In this document: positions 32,716 through 44,228 of the stretch, one piece after another
Layout: each line of letters opens with the position of its first letter
Numbering within the stretch: the first letter of the stretch is position 1
From: Cordia subcordata
Taxonomy: Eukaryota; Streptophyta; Magnoliopsida; Boraginales; Cordiaceae
DNA length: 64,000 nucleotides
NCBI GenBank assembly: GCA_028554755.1
Contig: JAPTOF010000015.1
Coordinates: 7,998,001 to 8,062,000 of the forward strand
Reading direction: 5' to 3'
Notes under the pieces: generated by a model
What the model saw: the letters and a program-made list of their open reading frames with translations, nothing else
What the model was told of the DNA's origin: nothing
Database searches by the model: none
Translations under genes and position numbers: made by a program

Positions 32716-34090
32716 ATGCTCGGTAGGCGATCCCTTAAAAATCCCTTAGTTCCTCTAAATCCCAAACCTGAGTTGATTGCACATCATTTTAGGAATTTAG
32801 GTGATCTTTTAAGAGAGATGGCCGATTTTATTAATCCTCTTATTCCTTCTCCTGTCCCTCCTATGAATCTCATTCTATCACATGAGCACCATGGGCCCCC
32901 TCATGCCCAAGAGCATTTCAAGCAAGAGGCCATAGGCTGGACCTATCTATAGAGGATGAGTTTAAGCTTAGGCAATTCTTTTTCCCCAATGCGTTCGAGC
33001 CTAACTTGGCTATACATGTTCTGGGGTTGGGGGAAGCTAACTTTGATAGCATGTCAGCCATGCTACCTTTCTTCTACGAGAAGAGCTTTGAGAGTCCCTT
33101 TGATCCTATCACGGACTTTGTAGAGACAAGTTCCACAATTCACTTCCCCATGTGTCTCAAGAGATCATTCACCTTAAGTTGTTCCTGTTTTCCCTTAAAG
33201 ATAAAGCCAAGGCATGGTATCATTCCTTAGCTAGCGGTTACATCACCTCTTGGGATGAGGTTCAGTCATGTTTGTACCAAAAATTCTTTCCCATGGCTAA
33301 GATCACCGATCTTAGGGCTTCAATCATGACCTTCTCCTAACATGACTTGGAAACTTTCCATGAGGCTTGGGAGAGATTTAATGAGCCTCTTAGATAATGC
33401 CTTCACCATGGGTATAGTGTTCATGACTTCTTAAGTATTTCTTTAGATGCTTGTATGAGCAAAATAGGATGAATGGTAAATGCTGCATCCATTGGTGGGT
33501 TCTATAATATGAGACCGAGAGAAGCTTGGGAGAAAATGGATTTGTTAGAAGAGAACATTTTCTAAAACTCCGCTATGGATATGTCTAGTTAGGGATCTAA
33601 TAGAAGAGGCGTTCATAAGGTAGGAGTTTCTTTTGATTTGCTCACTGAGATTAGAGCATTGACGAATAAGCTAGACCAATTCATTTCCTTGAGCCTTTCA
33701 CTAGGTTGTAGGACTAGTTCCGTAGGTTTATTTTCCATCCCGTCAGTAGTTGAGGTATTTGCTTTGTGTTCTAAGTCATCTTATTAGACCGTAGCTTGCC
33801 TCTTAGCCCTCCAGTTTCCCGATTTCACATAAGAGTAAGTTTGTGCTACACAAAGGCACTCACATACGCACAATCTATACTCGAACACATATAATCTGGG
33901 TTGGAGAGTCAACCCTTACTTTTCATGGAGACAGGGTCAATATGAGTTTTCCCATTCCGAGGCCCAGGTCTCATTCCAGTAGAGACCTTATCATACTAAT
34001 CCTCTGGGGTTTTACAATGTTTAATAGGCCAGACTTCCTAGTCCTCTGTAGTGTTAAGCACTCTCTACACCGTTTGCCTTAGCCCTTCCC
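32716..34090 (+). pseudogene. E3 gag, frameshifted
   Basis: Gag is the particle protein. The start (MLGRRSLKNPLVPLNPKPE) aligns with the B gag start, which supports this ATG. The frame stops at 32952 but continues in other frames: AIHVLGLGEANFDSMSAML and FFYEKSFESPFDPITDFVET (33006-33230), then LFLFSLKDKAKAWYHSLASG and QKFFPMAKITDLRASIMTFS (33152-33340). These are the retrotransposon gag blocks seen in B. Near 33750 the CCHC knuckle has lost its first Cys, its His is Tyr and a stop follows. It is clearly non-functional. Confidence 0.85.
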
Positions 34091-34299
34091 ACATAGTCTA
34101 CACCTATTCCACAGTCTTTTCATGACAATAGAGTAGACCTTTTGATGCAAATTGTTTAATAAAATCAGTAACAGATGGCGAGGATAAATGCTCAATTAGG
34201 GCACATTGCTAGTCAATTGAGCATTAGGAATTCAGGGAAGTTGCCTGCATAGTCGAAGGTGAACTCGAGAGTCTAGTCCTGTTCCTTCACCGATCCCAC

Positions 34300-35419
34300 C
34301 TATCCCCTAGTAGGCTCAGGCTAGAGCCATTACCACGCTTAATAGTGGTAGAATAATGAATAATATGATAGAAGTTGATTATGCAAAGCCTGTATCTAGT
34401 GGTCTTTCTAAGTCTAGAGAGCTCGGACATCACCCTATTAAGAGAGATTCTAGAGAGAGTCCTACTAAGAGAGCCGAGCCTACTAAAAACCATGGTGAGA
34501 GTAGTAATTTTTTCCCACATAAGGAAGAAAAACAACCCATTGTTAATGCCTATGAGTCTAGAGATCTCACACTTAGAGTTTTGTTTCTATCCACCTTAGA
34601 GAGGTCGTCACCTAATGAGGATACTAGTTTTTTCAAGGTCCTAAAGCATCTTAAAGATTTAAGGTTAATCTTTCTTTGATAGATGTGGTCCTTTCTATTC
34701 CCTTCTATTCTAAGTTCTTTAAGGACCTTTGCACAAAAAAGTGCCAGATATTGACCATGCCAAAAAAGGTCAAGCGCTTGAAGAAGATGAGTAGCATTTG
34801 TATATTAGGCCTTTCGCCCAAGTTGAGTGACTTTAGAGCTTTCACTATTCCTTATCGTATTAGAGAGACCCAAATGATCATGCCTTGTTAGATTTAAGGT
34901 CTAGTGTGAACCTCATTCCTTACTCTGTTTATCAGCAGCTAGGTCTAAGTTGAGTTGTCCCCTATGTGTATTACCCTTCAGCTTGTTAATAGATTTGGAT
35001 GTAGACCTGGAAAAGTTGTAAATGATATCACGGTTTAGGTAAAAGAGTTCATGTACCCCATAGATTTTATAGTGCTAGATATGGATTCGGGTTATGATTC
35101 TAGGCATTCCACTCCCATTCTCTTAGGCTGCCCCATCCTTGCCATTGCGGATGCAGTCATTCACTGTAAGTTGGGCTTATTAGAAATGAAGTTTGGGAAT
35201 TTAAGGTCCGCTATGAAGATTGTAGAGGCAGTCCATAGAGCTAGTATAAGTGGCGATGAAGACGAGGAAGATTGCTTTATGATTAAGGTGATAGACCTAT
35301 GCGGTGAAGGCCATATTGAGGAGACCATAAGCGATACTAATGAATTGAGAGAGACTAAGGATATCTTAGCTAGCTTTGATCAAGAGACCTTAGTGCAGGG
35401 ATGCATAACCTACAAGTAG
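34300..35419 (+). pseudogene. E3 protease region
   Basis: This is the retropepsin-type protease that cuts the polyprotein. Pieces in order: 34356-34679 (SKSRELGHHPIKRDS, SSPNEDTSFFKVLKHLKDLR), a frameshift, 34676-34891 (SIPFYSKFFKDLCTKK, FRAFTIPYRIRETQ), then 35051-35419 (MYPIDFIVLDMDSG, TPILLGCPILAIADAVIHC, LGLLEMKFGNLRS). The PILLGxPxLAxA block is the second conserved retropepsin motif. The first motif region around 34890-34940 is out of frame. A TAG at 35417-35419 ends the last frame, three bases before the E4 insertion. Confidence 0.8.
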
Positions 35420-35422
35420 ACG

Positions 35423-37226
35423 TGATCGCTATCTCACAGTACAGGCCTAAATAGCCTACAAGCGCATGGGTCATGTAAAGTACAATGTGTAAGAGTGTGG
35501 GGTTGAATCCACAGGGTGGCCTAATGTGTGAGTTGTCCTAAACTATGTGTTTGCTAAAAGGATACATGTTGGGTCCCTAAACAACAAAATTTTTAGGTTT
35601 TTGGTTTAAAAGGAGCTCGGGAAAGGTAATCTAACCTAAGGGCAAGAAAATAAAAGGTATGTGTCTGAAACGGGGGAATCAAGCAATCTAAGGGGAATCT
35701 AACACGTGGAAATGGGGAACTAGGGTGATTACATCTTGCAAATGGGTGATTACTACTTCTTGTTAAGGTTTCTTGATGGATTGTTTCTGTTGCTGTTATC
35801 TTGACCTCTAATTAACCTTAAAATGGTACTCTTAAGACTCGATGTGGGTCCGTCTCTAGGTACGTCTACCTAGAGCTACAGCGTGGTCTTTATGAACCTA
35901 CAACCATAGGGTGGATTAACTAGCTTCCTAAGTAAAATAAAGTCAACTAAACCTATCCAGACATCTATTGGCTGGATTTAAAGCCAAAGGGGACTCAACC
36001 TAGGCTAGTTATTAGTTATGCACCATCGATCTTTATCACAATATCTGAAATTAAGGATTAAGCATAAAGCATACACATCTAGGGCAGGGCGTTCGAGAAT
36101 ATAAAGACATATCCTACTACTAAGCATATAGATATACTTAGATTTCAACAATTTAAGCTATAGCACCCAACATGTAAGCAATAGAAGTTATTTATGCTAT
36201 TAAGTATGCAAACACACATATAGACATGTTTATACGCATACCCACTTCATGTAAACACCACCAAAACACATAGACATGCTAGTACCATGATTTAAAAATG
36301 GTTAATATCATAATATTCTTCAATATACATATGCAACTTCATTGAGGCATTTCAACAAACACATAAACATTTATGTAAAATGGCCTTTAAAACCTTAAGT
36401 ATAAGTGTGTATATATATATCTCGATCAAGTAGCCATAAGAATAATGTAATAATTATCCATAATACAAGAGTAAATCACTCTACATAACTCTAATCATAC
36501 ATAGCTTAGCTCAGGATAAAAGAGATAAACTATTTTATCCATAGCCATACATTACAATCCAAGAGCTTATACCTAAATCCTTGTGTTTGATCCTCCTAAA
36601 TGCTTGATTCCAAGGTGTTTTTATGTGTGGAAGTATATGTATGATGTGGGGTGAGAGTTAGGGTTTAATGTGTGAGAAGTGGGTGTGAAATGTGTATGAA
36701 TGGATGATAAAGCATTCTCTCCAATTGCTGAAGAATCAGGTCTTATTTGTAGGCAGTAGAAGTGTTATCAATCTCCCTACCAGCTAGTTGGTAGATGGGA
36801 ATGTCGACCGATCCATTTTAGGGCTTTCTAGAATTACCAGCTGACCATACTAGTCAACCAGTTTGCTCAGCTGGTACAACATTTTCCTTTTTGGAATTGT
36901 CGGCTGACCGACTATTAGCTATTAAGGGTTGGTCGGTAGCTCTTTTGGTCTTTATTCTTTATCTTCTTTGCTTACAGCTTATTTCCCACAACTTATACAT
37001 CTTCGATCTTCAATACCCATTATCATGCAAGCTCAAGTTTTACCCTATAACTCACCTAAGCACAAAATTAAGCTTTTTGTGCAGCATTTAATCTTGAAAA
37101 TCACTATATATACTTAAGTTCTTATGTGCACAAATATAGTGTACTAAAGCTATCTACTAAGCTTAAAAACACCTCTACATATATATAGAAATACAATGCA
37201 AATACACATACAAAACCAACACATCA
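35423..37226 (-). repeat. E4 3' LTR
   Basis: 1804 bases, TGATGTG...GCGATCA in the sense direction, aligned with 40535-42484. A perfect TTGGCTGGATTTAAAGCCAA hairpin is at 35968-35987, and a second hairpin with an 8-bp stem (CTCTAGGT/ACCTAGAG) is at 35854-35875. A TA-rich run is near 36412. Confidence 0.88.
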
Positions 37227-37245
37227 ACACCCCCAAATCATCCCC
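37227..37245 (-). promoter_or_regulatory. E4 polypurine tract
   Basis: The sense strand reads GGATGATTTGGGGGTGT immediately before the 3' LTR start TGATGTG. The same kind of tract occurs in B, E5 and E6. Confidence 0.8.
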
Positions 37246-38703
37246 TTGCTTGTCCCCAAGCAAGACCAAACCAAAGTTCATCTCAAAGTTGCTAAAAAGA
37301 GTTGTCTAAAGTATTGACTCACTATCTTGGTGAATCTAAGGAGCATGAAGGGGTCATTCCTTTTGCAGAGGGGTCTTTAAGCCTTTTCGGATCCTCCTTT
37401 TACTCATAAGGGGTCTTGCATCTCATAGGAACTTCCCAAGTAGCTTTAACCACCGTAAGCTTAGGACTCTAATGCACGCACACGGGATATTGATATTTCG
37501 TGCCGCCTCGAGGCCTCCCAATATGCATATAGCCTCAAATATACAAGGATAGAGAAGATATAGTCACGATGGCTCACAAATGACATATGAGCCTTATTTA
37601 TAATACAACGAAGAAACAAAGAAGCAACTTGTGCTAAGTAGACATTGTATCATTTAAGCATTTATTTAATGTACTTCACTTTTTGATCTTTTTGGTGCCT
37701 TTTGGCTTTTTCACATTTTTCATGTTTTTTGGCTTTTTTTCAAGCTTTTTGCCTTTTTCCATTTTTCTTTGAATTTTTCATCAATACATGACATGAGAAA
37801 AAAGAAAAGAAAAAGAAAGGCTAAGGCACATGAAAAGAACTAATCAAGGAAGGGGCACTCATATCAACACCCCTTTCAAATCACTTTTTCCATCCAAACC
37901 ATGGGGTAGCTATAAGTTGCATTCTTAAAGGTACTCACTCCCTACAGCTTTCAAAAGGCATCTTCTCTAAGTCTCGGATCTCCTTCCACTCTATTCATTC
38001 CCCATAATACACCAATATTTCCACCAATCAATTAAGTCAATAATAAGAGCTAACACTTCAATCAACAAAGAAATAATGACTCTAAATATACAAAAATCGA
38101 GAAAACTTTAACCATCTTTACAAAATAATGCAATCTACCTTAGTGAAACATAAAACAATAAAACCACACTCTTATACCCCTAAACCTAAACTTTGCTCGT
38201 CCTCAAGCAAATAGAACAAAGGCACGCAATAAGTAAATAGGTGAGACAAAGCAAGTAAGGTTGATGGGGAAGGGGTAGATATAAGGGGAACAAATGGAGA
38301 AAGGTAGAAACAACCTTATATTCTTTTTTAAGCTCCTCCGATGCCAATGATCAATAATTTGTCTACTAACCCTATTTCTTAACAAACCACAAAAACTCAC
38401 AAAGCACAAGATTAGTAGCATATGCCATGAAGCATGCATTGGCACCATCAAATGATAAACAAGGTGAATAAAAATGGGAAATGATAGAAATGAGGATTAG
38501 TACTTGGGAGGATGAAAAAGAAAAAAAATGTAAAGGAATTGAAAGAAAAAGCAAAAAGACAAAAAGAATGAAAATACCAAAAAAAAAAAAGAAAAGTAAA
38601 AGCAAGTAAAGTATAAGGAAAACAAAAATAAAGGCATAAATTGATGGATATTCAACCAATCACAGACAATAGAAGGAAAAGGGTCATGCAAAAAATAATG
38701 GGG
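37246..38703 (-). other. E4 3' internal untranslated region with purine tract
   Basis: There is no credible frame here. It has a T-rich block (37680-37785) followed by a long purine tract (37794-37820, A/G only) on the plus strand. Blocks near 37260-37520 and 37860-38000 recur at the same place in E5, B and E6, so they belong to the element family. Short open frames here are low-complexity shadows. Confidence 0.6.
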
Positions 38704-40361
38704 CTATGAATTCACAATGCACCCTTTTTCTAAATCCCATGCTGAGCCATCAAATAAAAACGTGTACACAAGTGTGGAAGGTGTCATGCATACATGTGAA
38801 GGATCATGCCCCACTTGTTCTTTAGCTAACCACAGTACAAATGTAAGCTCCAAAGTGAGAGACTTAACGAGATAGGAACGGGAAATAGGAACGACATTTG
38901 GAGAAAGAGAAGCAATGATAAGGGAAGTGGATGTACTATACTTTTCTTCTCCACAAGATATAACATGATCAAGCCTTGGTTGTTCTAACTTCTCACAAGG
39001 GGTGGCGTCGATCTTAATGGGATCTTTTTTCAACAAAGATTCATCAAGCATCCCAAAAGACCCATAGATCATTATTCCAAGCACACCAATTTCTTTCTTA
39101 GGTCTTTTTAGAGTTGCTATTCTCCTCAACACAATAATCCTTAACTCTAAGAGATTGTCATTTAAAAACTCCAAAATGGATGTCTTGTTCTCCCTAATGG
39201 ATGACTCTAAACCTTTACTAGCTAAAGTCTTTTCACATTTATCCACCAATTCATCGCTAGTGGGTGTCATTTTATCATCACGCTTCTCACAAGGGTCATA
39301 CACATAAGGAGAGGACAATGGGGACTCAAAGGATTCCGGGTCATGTAAATAAGAATGCTCAAAGGAGATGTGTCCACTATACTCCCTAGATGTAGACTTG
39401 AAATGCAAATGAGTGCCATAATTGTGAGACTCAATCTCCAAGTGTGTATGAAGTGTAAGATGAGAAGAAAGGATAGGCTCATGTGACTCAATGTAGAACT
39501 TTTAAAGCTTTGGAGTATAGGGTACTACTTCTTCTAAAACATATTCATAAGAATCATTAAGAACCAAACTATCATCATGCTTATCCTTATCCTCACTACA
39601 TGATGTTATCTCTCTATCAACCTCTTTTTGATTGTCTCTCCAATGCATTATCAATTTCACCCCTATTTCTCTCATCTCTAAATCTCTCTCCTATTTCTTT
39701 AACCCAGTCTGAAGGTATCTCAAGACTTCCAACTATCGACTATTCACTCTCAACCATTCTTAAGTACTTATCTCGATTATCAACTTGTTGCCTCATGCGA
39801 TCTAGGCGCTCTTGGTTAGATTGGAGGATGTATATGAGATAGTCATGATTTTGACTACGTGAAAGAGACCTAAAAGAAAAAAGTTCTTTTGGGTTAAGAT
39901 GGGGAAGATCTTGGTCAAAAATATTAAAGACACCATCATCAAAAGACTCAGAGAAAGGGTGTCTAGGAAACAACAGTACGGGGGTAAATTTTCAAAGCAA
40001 AGAGGTGGATGATATGAAGAGTCATCTTGAGCCCAATATGAAAATGCATGATGTTGCTCCCTAGAATCATGATGATATGATGAAGATGCATGCATAGGCA
40101 TATGATTGTTATAGGCATTGGGCATTGTATGCAATCAGTAACAATGACGGTGGAAGGTAGGACAAGCACTATAAAAATGAGCACGACTTCTACTATAGGG
40201 GTCATAATTAACACTAGCCCTAGATTGGGATTGTCATGGGGACAAAAGAAATTTTGATGCATATGACTTTTACACACGCGGCATGTATTGGGAACATGTT
40301 TAAGTAGTGGGGAAAAGAATACCAAGGACCACGAAGAAGCATTTGGGTCAGTCATTTTCAA
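38704..40361 (-). pseudogene. E4 conserved CCHC-plus-acidic frame of unknown function
   Basis: Read from 40361, the frame has a short N-terminus (MTDPNASSW), a CCHC knuckle (CRVCKSHMHQNFFC), a His/Tyr/Ser-rich stretch (SSSYHHDSREQHHAFSYW), a likely helical segment (LQSNQERLDRMRQQVDNRDK), an acidic block (ITSCSEDKDKHDDSLVLNDS) and a 246-codon uninterrupted C-terminal part (39441-38704). The last includes SDELVDKCEKTLASKGLESS, HVISCGEEK and WLAKEQVGHD. Frameshifts near 40100 and 39960 and a few stops in 39740-39445 break it. E5 has the same order and E6 a related C-terminus. It is not gag or pol. CCHC knuckles usually bind nucleic acid; a role in packaging or trans-mobilisation is speculation. 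Confidence 0.65.
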
Positions 40362-40510
40362 TCAAACATAAGTAATCCTCTTCACAATGCTTACCAGAAA
40401 TTTTTTTAGAATTTTTTTCTTTTATTATTCAAAATAATGAAATCATAAAAAGATAGAAGGACATGTAACAAGCTAAGACACATAAACAAATAAACCACAC
40501 TATCGTTGCC

Positions 40511-40528
40511 TCCCTAACAATGATGCCA
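40511..40528 (-). promoter_or_regulatory. E4 primer binding site (tRNA-Asp type)
   Basis: The sense strand reads TGGCATCATTGTTAGGGA, six bases after the LTR end. It matches the tRNA-Asp-type site TGGCGCCGTTGCCGGGGA with changes. Confidence 0.8.
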
Positions 40529-40534
40529 AAAACT

Positions 40535-42484
40535 TGATCGTTATCTCATAGTATAAACCCAAATTGCTCGCAAGCACATAGGTCGAGTGTAATGCGGTGT
40601 GTGTGAGTACGGGGTCAAATCCACAGGGAGGCCTAATGTGTGAGGTATCCTAAGCTTTGTGCATCCTAAAAGGCTACATGTTAGGTCCTCAAACTATGAA
40701 ATTTTTGGGTTTTTGGTTTAAAGAGAGCTCAGGAAAGGTAAATCAAACCTAATGGCAAGAAAATAAAAGGTGTATGTATATGAAATAGGAAAATCAAGTA
40801 ATCTAATGGGAATCTAACACGTGAAAATAGGGAACTAGTGTGATTAAGTCTTGCAAATGGGTGATTACTACTTCTTGTTAGGGTTGCTTGATGGATTGTT
40901 TGGGTTACTCTTATCTAGACCTCTAATTAACCTCTTAATGGTACTCTTAGGACTCAGTGCTGGTCCGTCCCTAGGCACATCTACCAAGAGTTACGGCATA
41001 GTCTTTATGGCCTAGGTATCAGGGGTAGTTAGTTAGGGTTCTAGGTGACTTAGATTGATTTGACTCTAGCTTTTAGTCCACTAATTAATTCCTTAATTTA
41101 TCGTTAGGACTCAGTATGAGCCTGTCCCTAGGTACATCTACCTAGAGCTACGGTGTGGTCCTTATGAACCTAGGGCCATAGGGTGGACTAACTAGCTTCT
41201 TAAGTGAGCTAAATTCAACTAAACCTATCCAGACATCTTAGCTAGATTTAAAGTCAAAGGGGACTCGACTTAGGCTAGTTATAAGTTATGCACCATCGAT
41301 CCCTATCACAATAGCTGAAATTAACAATTAAGTGCAAAGCATACACATCTAGGGCAAGGCGTTCGAGAATATAAAGACATATCCTACTACTAAGCACATA
41401 GACATACTTAGATTGCACCAATTTAAGCTATAGGACCCAACATATAAGCAATAGAAGCTATTTATGCTATTAAGTATGCAAACACACACAGAGACATGTA
41501 TATAGGCATAGCCACTTCATGTAATCAACACACAAACACATAGACATACTAGTACAATGATTTAGAAATGGTTAATAGCATAATATACTTCAATATACAT
41601 ATGCAACTTCGTTGAGGCATTGTAACAAATATACGGACATATATGTAAAATGGCCTTCAAAACCTTAAGTACAAGCATATATATAGATCCATCAAGTATT
41701 AATAACAATAATGTATTAATCATCCATAATACACGACTAAATAACCCTACACAGCTCTAATCGTACATAGATTAGCTTAGAATAAAAGAGAGATACCATT
41801 TTATCCATGGCCATACTTTAGAATCCTAGAGCTTAGAGCCAAATCCTTGAATTTGATCCTCTTAGATACTTGACTCCAAGGTGTTTTTATGTGTGGAAGT
41901 GTGTGTGTGAGGAGGGTAAGAGTTAGGGTTTAGTGTGTGAGAAGTGGCTGTGAAGTGTGTGTGTGAATAGATGATTAAAGTTCTCTCCAATTGCTGAAGA
42001 ATCGGGTCCTATTTATAGGTAGTAGCGGCGCTACCAGTCGACCCCATTGGCTGGCCGATAGATGGGGAGGTCGAATGGTTCATTTTAAAGCTTTCTAGAA
42101 TTATTGGCTGCTTGTATTGATAGCCGGTACAACATTTTCCTCTCTAGAATAGCCAGTCAGCCAGTAGCTCTTGAGAGTCAATTGGTAGCTCTTTTGGTCT
42201 TCATTCTTCATCTACTTTGCTTTTGGCTTCTTTCCTATGACCTGTACACCTTCTATCTTCATCACCCATCATCGTGCCAACTCAGGTTTCATCCTATTAC
42301 TCACTTATGGCACCAAATTAAGCTTTAAATGTAGCATTTAACCTTGAAACTCACTATATACACTTACATTCTTATATGCACAAATATAGTATACACACTA
42401 TACTAATGAAATATAATAAGTTCAAAAACACCTCTACATAGATATAGAAATACAATGCAAATACATATACAAAACCAAAATATC
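40535..42484 (-). repeat. E4 5' LTR with internal duplication
   Basis: 1950 bases, about 146 longer than the 3' LTR. A segment starting at the GGACTCAGTG block (40950) is repeated 157 bases on (41107), which accounts for the extra length. The sense-strand TATA box CTATAAATAG is at 42009-42018. Its distal end reads AAAATATC in place of ACACATCA and joins E5 directly. Confidence 0.85.
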
Positions 42485-44208
42485 TGTATGGATCATGCGT
42501 GGTATAGCGGATTCTGTGGGTATTGTCTCCATAAGGAGGCTATCTTCGTTTGGTCTCTATGTGCTCGGGTGCCTAAAGCTAACTACGTACGTGTATGTGT
42601 ATATGTTTGGTCTTTTTGATTGAAGAGGGCTTTAAAATAAAACCTAAATCTAAACCTAAGGTAATGGAGGAACTATAGGTGCTAAGCTAAGGAAAAAAAA
42701 CCTAACAAAGAAGAACGGGACTTATGTTGATTGTGTTGCGACTTGACTTGGGCTATGATAACGAATTAAGTTTTTCTAGGGCTCAGGACTTCTGTTGTCG
42801 TTTTATTGATTGGGGGGTCTCTTAACCAATACTAGTGGTTCAACTAGTTAGTTGGGTTTAAAGATAAAGGCCAATCCCTCGTAGTCTATGCAATCCGTGC
42901 TTAGAACTTATCCTCTTGACTGGGTTTAAAGCCAAGGACTAGTACCTACACGATATATGACATTAAGGCTCAATTAACCAACATTAACGTGGATAAGGGA
43001 TACTCTAGTCTAGGTTAACTTATCTGCTTGGCTGGGTTTAAAGCCAAGGACTAACACCTAAACTCGACTAAGCATAGCATGTGACCTATTTGCTGGGTTT
43101 AAAGCTAAAGCATACTTCACTAAGCAAAGCTGTGAATTAAGCATAATTACATCACACACATAAGTAGATAAAAGCATTTGAAGCACAAATAACACATGCA
43201 AGTTCACTTAGGAATTTTAATAAACACATAAACATGCTTGATTTTCAATACATAGATTTATTGAATTATGCCATGGATTTATGTAATCAAACATGAATTA
43301 ATAGCAAAGATACACAAAAATCCTTTATTCAAAGCTTTAATCTAATATACAACATCAATCACCCAAAGCTCTAGCCTAATCTAGTAATATATTTACATGA
43401 AATAGAAAGAGAACAAAAAGAACTCCCCTAAATCTTACTTCCAAATCCATACAAATTCTTCAATCCTAGCTTGGTATGGGGTTGAGATAGTGGATTTGGG
43501 TGTTTTGTGAAATGGGAAAATTGTTAAGGTTTAGAAAATTAGAGTTCATCTCCTCGAAATGGCCTAAAATAGGCATTATTTAGGCAAAATTTGCAACTGG
43601 TCAACCGACTCTAGGGCCCCATTCAACTGCTTAAAGAGCATTGTGTTCTAGTTTTACCAGCTGAGTGAGGCAGTAGGCTGGCTCCCAAAAGCCATTTAGT
43701 TGGTTCTTCACTATTTTGCTCCTTTTGGTTTCGTTTTGGCTTTGATTTGCACCCGATTTTTTTCTATTGCTTTGTACTACCTCTAAGGACCTCAAAAGCC
43801 ATTTTTCTGCATTTTTTCAGCCCAATAAACATCTTCAAAATTTTTCCATGTTCTCTATGGCTGCAAGCTGCAAATTCTATTCCAATTGTGCCCAGTTTCG
43901 CCTAGTTGCTTCATTCTTTGTCCGAGAGCTTCTAAACTTGGTTTTTTCTTTTTCTTTTCAATGCCATATGCATCTTCATGCCTTGACCATGCCTTCAAGA
44001 TATTTAATCAAGCTCAATATATCTCTCAAATCACACCTAAAACATTGAAATAAAACATTTAGTATAGCATTTATGTATTTTGACTACTCATGCACATATA
44101 TGACTTGTTGTGCAGAAATGCAACCCTAAATGCGCTTAATTAAGCTCAAAACACCCTAAAAAGTTTTTTCAAACAAATAATACAAACATACACAATATAC
44201 ACACATCA
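42485..44208 (-). repeat. E5 3' LTR, end-truncated
   Basis: Aligned with 48517-50274 from TGTATGGATCATGCG onwards. It has four hairpin-type repeats around GGGTTTAAAG (42850, 42914, 43027, 43089), three of them with 6-7 bp stems. It ends with ACACATCA at 44208. Confidence 0.85.
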
Positions 44209-44228
44209 ATAACCCTAAACCTTCCCCT
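44209..44228 (-). promoter_or_regulatory. E5 polypurine tract
   Basis: The sense strand reads GGGGAAGGTTTAGGGTTAT just before the 3' LTR. Confidence 0.78.

Larger units (their letters stand above)
30509..35422 (+). mobile_element. Gypsy element E3, 5' half (Athila-like)
   Basis: A plus-strand Ty3/Gypsy element with a 5' LTR (30509-32410), tRNA-Asp-type primer site, gag and protease. Its sequence stops at 35422, where the minus-strand LTR of E4 begins. No reverse transcriptase or integrase is left here. A plus-strand element of related LTR type resumes at 50275 (E6), probably the same element. Long LTRs, primer site and gag type suggest the Athila branch; this is inference. Confidence 0.8.
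35423..42484 (-). mobile_element. Non-autonomous Gypsy element E4
   Basis: A minus-strand element of about 7.06 kb with 3' LTR 35423-37226, internal region 37227-40534 and 5' LTR 40535-42484. A tRNA-Asp-type primer site and a polypurine tract are present. The 3.3 kb internal region encodes no gag, protease, reverse transcriptase or integrase, only the CCHC-containing frame at 38704-40361. It interrupts E3 at 35422 (AGACG on the left). The right end has lost its CA terminus and abuts E5, so no duplication can be checked there. Confidence 0.85.
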
